From Pseudomonas sp. PDM04 (lineage in GTDB: Bacteria; Pseudomonadota; Gammaproteobacteria; Pseudomonadales; Pseudomonadaceae): DNA of 64,000 bases. A program made the position numbers and the translations under genes. The stretch spans positions 310,001 to 374,000 of the forward strand of contig NZ_JACVAI010000002.1 of NCBI RefSeq assembly GCF_014851765.1, read 5' to 3'. This document shows, piece by piece, positions 42,437 to 49,569 of the stretch; within the stretch, counting starts at the first letter, position 1; each line of letters opens with the position of its first letter. The notes beneath the pieces are model-generated. The model made no database searches. It saw only the letters and a program-made list of their open reading frames with translations, and was not told where the DNA came from.

Positions 42437-43045
42437 ATGAAACTGTACTACTCTCCCGGCTCCTGCGGGCTGGCCTCACAAATCGCCCTGCGCGAAGCAC
42501 AACAACCCTTCGACCTGGTCAAGGTTGATTTCGCCACGAAAACCACGCCTGAGGGTGATTACTACAAGGTCAATCCGAAAGGATTCGTGCCCGCCCTGAA
42601 ACTCGATGACGGCGACCTGATGACCGAAGGTGCGGTGATTGTGCAATGGATCGCAGATGCCTATCCGCAGTACAAACTGCTGCCGGCGTTTGGTACCAAA
42701 GCCCGTTACAAGGCATTGGAGTGGCTGAACTTCGTTGCCTCCGATTTGCACAAAGGCATGGCGGTGATGTTTTCATCGCTGATTGATGCACCGTCCAAAA
42801 GCCAGTACGCCAAAGGCAGCTTGTTCAGTAAATTCGAATACATCGATGAGCACCTCTCAGCCAACAACTACGTGCTCGGCGATGAGTTTTCGGTGGCCGA
42901 CGCCTACCTCTACAACGTCCTGTCGTGGCCACCACGGGTAAACCTGGACATCAGCGGCTACGCCTCGATCCAGCAGTTCATGGCCAGGATGGAGCGGCGG
43001 CCGAGCGTTCGCGACTCCCTCATCGCCGAAGGGCTGATCGACTAA
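42437..43045 (+). CDS. Glutathione S-transferase, beta class
   Basis: A 202-residue GST: thioredoxin-like N domain (about 1-80) with the beta-class Cys10 in YYSPGSCGLA and the cis-Pro glutathione motif GFVPAL near residue 53, and a helical C domain (about 85-200) with the FSVADAYLYNVL capping motif. It starts one base after the yghU remnant stop. Beta GSTs conjugate or reduce with glutathione in detoxification. It heads a run with DJ-1 and OsmC proteins. Confidence 0.92.
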   Translation: MKLYYSPGSCGLASQIALREAQQPFDLVKVDFATKTTPEGDYYKVNPKGFVPALKLDDGDLMTEGAVIVQWIADAYPQYKLLPAFGTKARYKALEWLNFVASDLHKGMAVMFSSLIDAPSKSQYAKGSLFSKFEYIDEHLSANNYVLGDEFSVADAYLYNVLSWPPRVNLDISGYASIQQFMARMERRPSVRDSLIAEGLID

Positions 43046-43058
43046 GCCTCAGACATGT

Positions 43059-43081
43059 GCTGCGCACCCACACTGCGCAGC
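43059..43081 (+). terminator. GC-rich hairpin after gst
   Basis: GCTGCGCA-N7-TGCGCAGC forms an eight-pair stem 13 bases after the gst stop. No T tract follows, so it may be a partial terminator or an RNA-stability element. Bases 43082-43246 hold no other gene. Confidence 0.45.
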
Positions 43082-43246
43082 GCATCGTTCACACAACCCG
43101 GCAGGCCCGTGGCCTGGGCCGTTATTCCAGCAAATGGAATTGTCCATTGCCTTGGGGAGGCATTGTTTCCAGCGCCCAAACGTTCAACCATCACAGCCAT
43201 TGTCAGCGTACGCCTGACGCGAATCTATCGTGCAATCAACGGGGAT

Positions 43247-43876
43247 ATGAATGTGAAAAAAGTCCTGATGCTCCTCGCCAATGGCATCGAGCCCATGGAG
43301 ATGGCCGCCTTCACCGACATCCTCGGTTGGGCCGATTTGCTGGGTGAGGAAAACATCCAGCTGGTCATGGCAGGACTGCGGCCGGAAATCACTTCGACCT
43401 TCGATGTCATCATTCGCCCGAACAAACTGTTGGCCGATCTGGACCTCGACGAATTCGATGCCCTGGCGCTTCCGGGTGGATTCGAGCCCAGCGGTTTTTA
43501 CGACGAGGCGTTGAGCCAACCCTATCTGGACACCATCAAGCACTTCATCAACGCCGAAAAGCTGGTCGCCAGCGTGTGCGTTTCGTCACTGAGCCTGGGT
43601 CGCGCGGGCGTGCTGAACAACCGCAAGGCAACGATCTACCACCAGGTCGGCGGACGCCGCAAACAACAACTGGTGGAGACCGGTGCCGAGTTCATCGACC
43701 GGCCGATGGTGCGCGACGGCAATGTCATTACCTCCAGCGGACCGGGCACCGCATCGGAAGTCGCTTTTCTGCTGGTTGAAATGCTCACCAGTAAAAGCAA
43801 CGCGCTCACCATTCGTAAAGTCATGCGTTTCCCCACGCCGGATGCCCAGTGGTACCACACCGCGCAAGTGGAATAA
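43247..43876 (+). CDS. DJ-1/PfpI family protein
   Basis: A 209-residue single-domain DJ-1-like protein. The nucleophile Cys is in ASVCVSSLSLGRAG near residue 109, and LALPGGFEPSGFYDE precedes it. ATG 43247 follows GGGGAT; the longer frame upstream is unlikely. It is a different lineage from the Hsp31-like gene at 8004-8687. With GST and OsmC genes adjacent, defence against reactive carbonyls or oxidants is likely, by inference. Confidence 0.85.
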   Translation: MNVKKVLMLLANGIEPMEMAAFTDILGWADLLGEENIQLVMAGLRPEITSTFDVIIRPNKLLADLDLDEFDALALPGGFEPSGFYDEALSQPYLDTIKHFINAEKLVASVCVSSLSLGRAGVLNNRKATIYHQVGGRRKQQLVETGAEFIDRPMVRDGNVITSSGPGTASEVAFLLVEMLTSKSNALTIRKVMRFPTPDAQWYHTAQVE

Positions 43877-43978
43877 CGCCCTCGAATTTTCACAACGCTG
43901 ACCACCCTCCCGACAATCGATGCCTGTTCGATTGACGGGAGCGTGTCGCCCACTGTTCACCCCCAAGGAAACAAGCAC

Positions 43979-44533
43979 ATGACCCAACTGATCAATGGCA
44001 TCGATGTCACGGCCCTCAAAGATTTCGCCCAAAGCATCGTGGAAGATCCATCCAGGCGCTTCGCCCGCTTCAATGTGATAACCCGTTGGGAGCACCAGAC
44101 CCGCAGCGTCGCAACCGTGTCCCGTTACCACTTGAGTGGCAACGACTACGACCGCCACTTTGAAATCGAGGCTGACGAGCCGGTGGAACTGCTGGGCAAG
44201 AACACGGCGCCCAATCCTCAGGAACTGTTGATGGCGGCTTTGAATGCCTGCCTGTCGGTCGGCTATGCGGCGAATGCCTCGCTGATGGGTATCACTATCC
44301 ACCGCCTGGAAATCGAAACCAGCGGCGAGCTCGACCTGCGCGGTTTCCTGGGTCTGGATGACAGCGTCAACCCTGGCTATGACGAAGTCAGCCTGGTGGT
44401 GCGCCTGCACACCGATGCGCCCAAAGAGCAGGTTGAAGAACTGCACCGTGTCGCGACCCGCACCTCGGTGAACCTTGCCAACTTCACCAAGGCGATTCAC
44501 GTGGTGCCAAAACTGGAAGTGATTGGCGGCTAG
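43979..44533 (+). CDS. OsmC family protein with a single cysteine
   Basis: A 184-residue OsmC/Ohr-fold protein with the central helix motif NPQELLMAALNACLSVGYA. Classical members use two Cys; here the first is present (about residue 91) and the second position reads ATRTSVNLANF, with Ser and no other Cys in the protein. Peroxide reduction by an internal disulfide is therefore excluded, though a bacillithiol/glutathione-coupled or non-redox role remains possible. ATG 43979 follows CAAGGAAACAAG. Confidence 0.87.
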   Translation: MTQLINGIDVTALKDFAQSIVEDPSRRFARFNVITRWEHQTRSVATVSRYHLSGNDYDRHFEIEADEPVELLGKNTAPNPQELLMAALNACLSVGYAANASLMGITIHRLEIETSGELDLRGFLGLDDSVNPGYDEVSLVVRLHTDAPKEQVEELHRVATRTSVNLANFTKAIHVVPKLEVIGG

Positions 44534-44555
44534 ACTCCCTCGCAGGAAGACGGGC

Positions 44556-44795
44556 TCACCCCTCCAGCGCGCGCCTCACAAAAACCGGTTGGCTGCTCAC
44601 CAACCGAATACCCTCAGGCCCGCTTTCCAGCAGCCGCCGCTCATGTTCGGCCACCAGAAGCTCCAGCTCGAAGCCTTCGGCTGCCGGGAAACGGGACGCG
44701 ACCTCGCGAGCCGCGCTCGACGCGTTTGCAGTGTTGGAATCGAAGTGGCCGAGCAGTTTGCCGTATTGCCGGATGATCAGTCTGTGGGTTTGCAT
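44556..44795 (-). CDS. Small conserved hypothetical protein
   Basis: I do not recognise a named family in this 79-residue protein. From ATG 44795 it reads MQTHRLIIRQYGKLLGHFDS and continues with a charged alpha/beta pattern, no cysteine, no signal and no membrane segment. It follows the YggS gene by 37 bases on the same strand and converges with osmC. Its codon use fits the neighbours, which supports a real gene. Confidence 0.6.
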   Translation of the reverse strand: MQTHRLIIRQYGKLLGHFDSNTANASSAAREVASRFPAAEGFELELLVAEHERRLLESGPEGIRLVSSQPVFVRRALEG

Positions 44796-44832
44796 TCGAG
44801 GCCTGCCTGTATGGGTGGGTGGTGTTGATTCT

Positions 44833-45636
44833 TCAGGTTGCCGAGGGCCAATAGAGAGAATCAGGCGTGCTGCGAGCACCGAAGATCGCCTGCCCCACAC
44901 GGACCACAGTGGCGCCTTCCTCGATGGCAATTTCGTAGTCGCCCGACATCCCCATCGACAGCTCATCGAGCTCGATACCTGCGGGCGCATCCTGACGCAG
45001 CTGATCGCGCAACTCGCGCAGCAGGCTGAAGCAAGCCCGGACGCGCTCAGGTTCTGCCGAAAGCACGGCCAGGGTCATCAACCCACGCACGCGGAGCGCG
45101 GAAAACGCTGGCAGTTCGCCAAGGAACGCCGGAACATCTTCAGGCCGCAGCCCGTACTTGCTGTGTTCGCCAGACGTATTGACCTGAACGAAAACGTCGA
45201 GCGACCTGCCGGCGTCCTGCAGGTGCCGATCGAGCGCGCGTGCGAGGCGCAAACTGTCCAGCGCCTGGAATTCACTGGCGAATTGCGCCACGACCTTGGC
45301 CTTGTTGGTTTGCAGGTGGCCGATGACTGACCAGCGCAGCGATTGGAGGTCGCTCATGGCCTGCCATTTGCGGCTCGCTTCCTGCACCTTGTTCTCGCCC
45401 AGCAATACACAACCCGCTTGGTGCGCCAGGCGAATGCGCGACTCTTCGACCGTTTTGCTGACTGGCAGCAGGCGCACGCTGTTCAGGGGGCGGCCGACAC
45501 GGGCGCAAGCCGCCTCGATCCGGGCATTGACGGTGGCCAGGTTGCGCCGGAAGTCCTCGACGGTCTCGGCGATTGGCCACAAGCCATGCTGGTCATGGCG
45601 GGTCTGGGTGGGTGGATTGGCGCTGTGTTCGCTCAT
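44833..45636 (-). CDS. YggS family PLP-binding protein (PLP homeostasis)
   Basis: A 267-residue alanine-racemase-fold protein. Lys61 in LLPVSKT should bind pyridoxal phosphate. GENKVQEASRKW and WSVIGHLQTNKAK follow, as does VNTSGEHSKYGL. Family members (YggS/PLPBP) bind PLP and buffer its level with no known catalysis. It has an N-terminal extension of about 25 residues compared with the usual 230. It is divergent from a MocR regulator, which fits PLP-related control. Most pseudomonads carry another yggS near pilT, so this may be a second copy. Confidence 0.9.
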   Translation of the reverse strand: MSEHSANPPTQTRHDQHGLWPIAETVEDFRRNLATVNARIEAACARVGRPLNSVRLLPVSKTVEESRIRLAHQAGCVLLGENKVQEASRKWQAMSDLQSLRWSVIGHLQTNKAKVVAQFASEFQALDSLRLARALDRHLQDAGRSLDVFVQVNTSGEHSKYGLRPEDVPAFLGELPAFSALRVRGLMTLAVLSAEPERVRACFSLLRELRDQLRQDAPAGIELDELSMGMSGDYEIAIEEGATVVRVGQAIFGARSTPDSLYWPSAT

Positions 45637-45735
45637 GGCTGCTTCTCCTGTGGGCTTCGGATCACTGGCTCGTTTCCAAGCACGGTGATCTCCGATATGC
45701 TTTGTCTGTGTCTAAATTTATATTGGCATAGGACA

Positions 45736-47031
45736 ATGATCAAAATCAAAGGAAAATCGGCGCAAGAGATCGCCGACTGCGTTCGTGCCCTGGTGCACAG
45801 CGGCGAACTGGCCCCCGGGGCGTCGTTGCCACCGGTGCGCGAGCTGGCGTTGGAGATCAACGTGAATCGCAACACGGTCGCGTCGGCCTATCAGCGCCTG
45901 GTGACGGCCGGAATTGCCATCACTCAGGGACGGCATGGCACGACTATCTGCCAAGCCCCTCGTGCGGGCGAGCAGGAGGGCTTCAGCAGCGGCACCGCGC
46001 TGATCGATCTGGCAGACGGCAACCCCAATCCTGCGTGGCTGCCCTCGGTCGCGTCGCTCCTGGCGGGCTCACTGGCTCGTCCTTATCTCTACGGCGACGA
46101 CACGATTCTTCCCGAACTGCGGCTGCTGGGGGAGAAGTCGCTCGGCCCCGATTGCCCCGCGCCCTGGAGCCTTGAACTGACCCACGGCGCAGTCGACGCC
46201 ATCGAACGCCTGGCCGCCGCGCTGCTGGTCCACGGCGATGCCGTCGCCATTGAAGACCCCGGTTTTCTCGGTAGCCTCAATGCACTGCGCCTTGCCGGCA
46301 TGCGCACATTCGGCGTCGAGATTGACCAACAGGGCATGACGCCGGCTTCTCTGGAGGCATCGCTCGCCAAAGGTGCAAGGGCTGTGCTGATCACCCCTCG
46401 GGCGCAAAATCCGACGGGTTGCAGCCTGACGAAGAAGCGCGCGCAACAATTGCAGAAAGTCCTGACCAGGTATCCGGATGTGGCGCTGATCGTTGACGAT
46501 CATTTCGGTTTGCTGGACGAAACGCCCTATCACTCGATCATCCCGCCCGGCACCCAGCGCTGGGCGCTCGTGCGCTCGGTGTCCAAGGGGCTCGGACCGG
46601 ACCTGCGCGTGGCATTCGTCGGTTGTGACACCGTGACAGCAGAACGCCTGCGCACCCGGCTCACGTCCGGTACGTGCTGGGTCAGCCACATTCTCCAGGC
46701 CGCAGTCATCACAGGCTTGACGTCGAGCGACGCCCTCGCCCGGATGAATGAGGCGCGGCTGGGATACGCGCGCCTGCGCCAGGAACTGTGCGACGAACTT
46801 GCGCAGGTGGGCATCGCCGTAACCCCACCGGAGGGCGGCTTCAATGTGTGGATTGCCCTGCCCGGGGACGCGAAGGATGTCGCCTACGAACTGGCGAAAA
46901 AAGGCTGGCTGGTTCGCCTGGGGACGGCCTTTGATGTGGACGGCGAATCCAGGGCCATTCGGGTCACCGTGTCGCACCTTCAGACGGATCAGGCAAAGGC
47001 CTTTGCCCGCGATCTGAAGGCTTGCCTCTGA
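45736..47031 (+). CDS. MocR/PdxR-type regulator (GntR HTH plus aminotransferase domain)
   Basis: A 431-residue fusion: an N-terminal GntR winged helix (about 5-70, LPPVRELALEINVNRNTVASAYQRL) and a class I aminotransferase-like domain (about 95-430). The PLP Lys is kept in RSVSKGLGPDLRVAF near residue 285, so PLP binding is expected. ATG 45736 (MIKIKGKSAQEI) follows ATAGGAC. It is divergent from yggS and just upstream of an amidotransferase gene; PdxR-type proteins commonly control PLP synthesis or amino acid genes. Confidence 0.9.
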   Translation: MIKIKGKSAQEIADCVRALVHSGELAPGASLPPVRELALEINVNRNTVASAYQRLVTAGIAITQGRHGTTICQAPRAGEQEGFSSGTALIDLADGNPNPAWLPSVASLLAGSLARPYLYGDDTILPELRLLGEKSLGPDCPAPWSLELTHGAVDAIERLAAALLVHGDAVAIEDPGFLGSLNALRLAGMRTFGVEIDQQGMTPASLEASLAKGARAVLITPRAQNPTGCSLTKKRAQQLQKVLTRYPDVALIVDDHFGLLDETPYHSIIPPGTQRWALVRSVSKGLGPDLRVAFVGCDTVTAERLRTRLTSGTCWVSHILQAAVITGLTSSDALARMNEARLGYARLRQELCDELAQVGIAVTPPEGGFNVWIALPGDAKDVAYELAKKGWLVRLGTAFDVDGESRAIRVTVSHLQTDQAKAFARDLKACL

Positions 47032-47061
47032 CGTTTTAACCAAGAGTTCAGCGAGGAAAAA

Positions 47062-47778
47062 ATGAACGTACATTTTGTGGTACACGAGGCTTTCGAATCG
47101 CCAGGCGCTTACGAGACCTGGGTCGAGAGCCGCGGCCATCAAGCCAGCTATTCCCGCGTCTATCTTTACGATGAGCTGCCGCAAACCCTGGACGACATCG
47201 ATCTGCTGGTCGTGATGGGCGGTCCTCAGGGTCCATCGACAACCCCGGAAGAATGCCCGCACTTCGATGCCGCCGCCGAATGTGCACTGATCGCCAAAGC
47301 CGTGGCCGCCAACAAGCCAATCGTGGGCGTGTGCCTGGGCGCTCAACTGCTCGGTGAGGCATTGGGCGCACACTGCGAACACAGCCCGGAACCGGAAATC
47401 GGCAGCTACCCGATCACCCTGACCGCTGCCGGCAAAGCCGACGCAAAGCTTGCGCACTTCGGCGATACGCTCGAGGTCGGCCATTGGCACAACGACATGC
47501 CCGGGCTGACCGCCGACGCGCAAGTCCTCGCTGCCAGCGAAGGCTGTCCGCGCCAGATCATCCGGTACGGCCAAGGGGTGTACGGTTTCCAGTGTCATAT
47601 GGAGTTCACCCGTGAGGTCGTCGAGTTGCTCATCGAGGCCTCCGCAGACGATCTGCTGAAGCTGGCTGATCGACGGTTCGTGCAGCAGGCCGAGGCGTTG
47701 CGGGCGAGTGATTACGACGAGATGAACCAAAAGCTGTTCGGGTTTCTGGATGCCCTCGTTCTGGAACACAAACGATGA
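47062..47778 (+). CDS. Class I glutamine amidotransferase-like protein
   Basis: A 238-residue GATase1 domain protein. The nucleophile Cys is in GVCLGAQLLGEALG near residue 93 and the catalytic His/Glu in YGFQCHMEFT near 179. It is a stand-alone domain like those annotated as GMP-synthase-related amidotransferases; some hydrolyse gamma-glutamyl compounds. AGCGAGGAAAAA precedes ATG. It lies 30 bases after the MocR gene, probably its target or operon partner. Confidence 0.87.
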   Translation: MNVHFVVHEAFESPGAYETWVESRGHQASYSRVYLYDELPQTLDDIDLLVVMGGPQGPSTTPEECPHFDAAAECALIAKAVAANKPIVGVCLGAQLLGEALGAHCEHSPEPEIGSYPITLTAAGKADAKLAHFGDTLEVGHWHNDMPGLTADAQVLAASEGCPRQIIRYGQGVYGFQCHMEFTREVVELLIEASADDLLKLADRRFVQQAEALRASDYDEMNQKLFGFLDALVLEHKR

Positions 47779-47793
47779 GCAACTTGAAAACAC

Positions 47794-47839
47794 CGCAGCC
47801 CCTGTAGGAGCGAGCATGCTCGCTCCTACAGGGGCTGCG
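47794..47839. repeat. Perfect 46-base palindrome
   Basis: Two 23-base arms (CGCAGCCCCTGTAGGAGCGA plus GCA, then the exact inverse) with no spacer. The centre GGAGCGAGCATGCTCGCTCC is the same as at 18583-18612. It starts 16 bases after the amidotransferase stop and precedes the fecI promoter, so it could act as a terminator or insulator. Confidence 0.8.
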
Positions 47840-47883
47840 TCGTGGTCACGGTAAAATGCCGCCTTGTTGGGATTCGCACTCAA

Positions 47884-47904
47884 ATAGCAATTGCTATCAT
47901 TTAC
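47884..47904. promoter_or_regulatory. Fur-type dyad before the fecI-like gene
   Basis: ATAGCAATTGCTAT (47884-47897) is a perfect palindrome followed by CATTTAC, resembling Fur sites found before Pseudomonas fecI-type genes. It lies about 110 bases before the sigma factor start, which argues against a translation start upstream of it at 47856. Confidence 0.6.
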
Positions 47905-48014
47905 AGACGAGAGACATTTATTTAAGCTTCCGCCGCGATTTATCCGCTCGCCTGCCAGAGAAGCCCGACCATGTCGTTTGTCTCCTTCATCGCGTTGCTC
48001 CCCGGACCCCGTCA

Positions 48015-48512
48015 TTGAACTGGCAGGACATCGACCTGCGCTGGGCCTACAGCGATCTGTTGCTCAGTCTCAGCCGGCAAACCCGCTGCGTGCAGCGCGC
48101 CTATGACGTATTGCACGACGCGCTTATCCGTTTTGCCCTTGCCCGCCCTGCGCAGCCGGTGACGCAGCCCAATGCCTACCTCAGGCAGGTGGCCCAGTCG
48201 GTGTTGATCGACCATTTCCGCCGCAACGCCCGTTTTCAGCCCCTGCCCGATTACCACGAACAAAACGATGACACGCACTTTGCCCCGTCCGCCGAACACT
48301 TGCTGGACATCCAGCAACGGCTGACCGCCCTGCAACGTATTCTCGACTGCCTGCCTGCGCGCTGCCGCGAGGTCTTCTGGCTGGCGCGCATCGAGGGCTG
48401 CTCGCAGAAAGAAATCGCCGAGCAGTTGGACATCAGCGTGAACATGGTCGAACGCCACATGGCCAGGGCCCTGGTCGACATGCGCAACGCCCGCGAATTG
48501 CTGCGTCGATGA
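48015..48512 (+). CDS. FecI-type ECF sigma factor
   Basis: A 165-residue iron-starvation sigma factor: region 2 (about 15-80, AYDVLHDALIRFALARP and LIDHFRRN) and region 4 (about 105-160, LDCLPARCREVFWLARIEGCSQKEIAEQLDISVNMVERH). The TTG at 48015 gives the usual FecI length; the open frame reaches back past the Fur-like dyad to 47856, which cannot be the start of a Fur-driven message. It overlaps fecR by ATGA. It should direct RNA polymerase to the receptor gene at 49570. Confidence 0.87.
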   Translation: MNWQDIDLRWAYSDLLLSLSRQTRCVQRAYDVLHDALIRFALARPAQPVTQPNAYLRQVAQSVLIDHFRRNARFQPLPDYHEQNDDTHFAPSAEHLLDIQQRLTALQRILDCLPARCREVFWLARIEGCSQKEIAEQLDISVNMVERHMARALVDMRNARELLRR

Positions 48513-49441
48513 GCACCGCCCGCGAACAGGCGGCGCTGTGGTTCGCGCGCCTGTACAACGGCGCCGACGACCACCCGGAACGCCCGCAGTTCGAGGCCTG
48601 GTTGGCCGAAAACCCGCTGCACCTGACCGAGTATCGTGAACTGGCCGAGCTGTGGGGCGATTTCGCCTCGGTGCGACACATCGAGGCGCTGGCCCAGGCA
48701 ATGGAACTTGATCGCCGGCGCCAGCGTCGCCGCCTGATACAGAGCGGCGGGCTCGCCGTGTTGCTGGTGTTGGGCGGCCTGTTCACCTGGCACGTCCACC
48801 GGTACGGTCCGGTGGAGCTCGATCTGCACACCCGCATCGGCGAACGACAGGTGCAGCACCTGCGTGACGGCAGCGAACTTTCGCTCGATGCCGATACCCA
48901 CCTGCACCTGCGTTTCGACAGCACAGTGCGCCAGGTCGAACTGCTGCGCGGTGAGGCGATCTTCTCCGTGGCGCGCCAGCCCGAGCGCCCCTTCGTGATC
49001 GACAGCGGCCTGGCCCAGGTTCGCGTCCTGGGTACGCGTTTCGTGGTCAACCGCCTGCCTGACCGACTGCGCATCAGTGTCGATCATGGCACGGTGCAGG
49101 TCGACAGCCTCTCCCGTCCCGGCGAGCGCCTGATGCTGGAGGCCGGACATGTGGCGGAGGTCAGCGCCGACGGACGCCTGCAACGCCTGTCCCGTGCCGC
49201 CGGCGATGCCTTCAGTTTCCAGGACGGCAGCCTGGTGTTCGATCAAGCCGACCTGACCGAGGTCGCCGCCACCCTGTCGCGGTATCGGCAGGCCCCGGTG
49301 CGTGCCGCCAACGGCAAGAGCCCGCGCATCAGTGCGGTGGTGCAGCTCAGCGATATCGACGGTTTCCTCCACTCGCTTCCCAAGGTGTTGCCGGTTCGTC
49401 TTCGCGAAGAATCGGGCACCACGGTCATTCAGCCCCTATAG
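48509..49441 (+). CDS. FecR-type anti-sigma regulator
   Basis: A 310-residue membrane regulator. The N-terminal cytoplasmic domain (about 1-75) has the FEAWLAENPLHLTEYRELAELW motif, one membrane segment lies at about 78-98 (GGLAVLLVLGGLFTWHV), and the periplasmic FecR domain follows (about 115-300). It relays the loaded state of the TonB receptor to the FecI protein. It overlaps fecI (ATGA, 48509-48512). Confidence 0.9.
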   Translation: MSTAREQAALWFARLYNGADDHPERPQFEAWLAENPLHLTEYRELAELWGDFASVRHIEALAQAMELDRRRQRRRLIQSGGLAVLLVLGGLFTWHVHRYGPVELDLHTRIGERQVQHLRDGSELSLDADTHLHLRFDSTVRQVELLRGEAIFSVARQPERPFVIDSGLAQVRVLGTRFVVNRLPDRLRISVDHGTVQVDSLSRPGERLMLEAGHVAEVSADGRLQRLSRAAGDAFSFQDGSLVFDQADLTEVAATLSRYRQAPVRAANGKSPRISAVVQLSDIDGFLHSLPKVLPVRLREESGTTVIQPL

Positions 49442-49569
49442 CCTTCACGAATACCGGGCAATAGCGACCGCTCGTCGGCATCGCAAATAATTCGCAATCA
49501 CAACATCAGGGTAAACCCGGCTTCGAGCGTTAGACAAAGGAGCTATCCAACACAAGAAGGATGATGTGC

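Noticed and set aside
45660-45690. GATCAC and GTGATC inverted arms before yggS
   Set aside because: Six-base arms 19 bases apart in a GC-rich spacer are weak; MocR proteins often use direct repeats, so I do not call it.
46069-48015. A 648-codon open frame antisense to the MocR and amidotransferase genes
   Set aside because: Its translation is low-complexity with no recognisable family, and the opposite strand encodes two clear proteins. Long antisense frames are expected in GC-rich codon-biased DNA.
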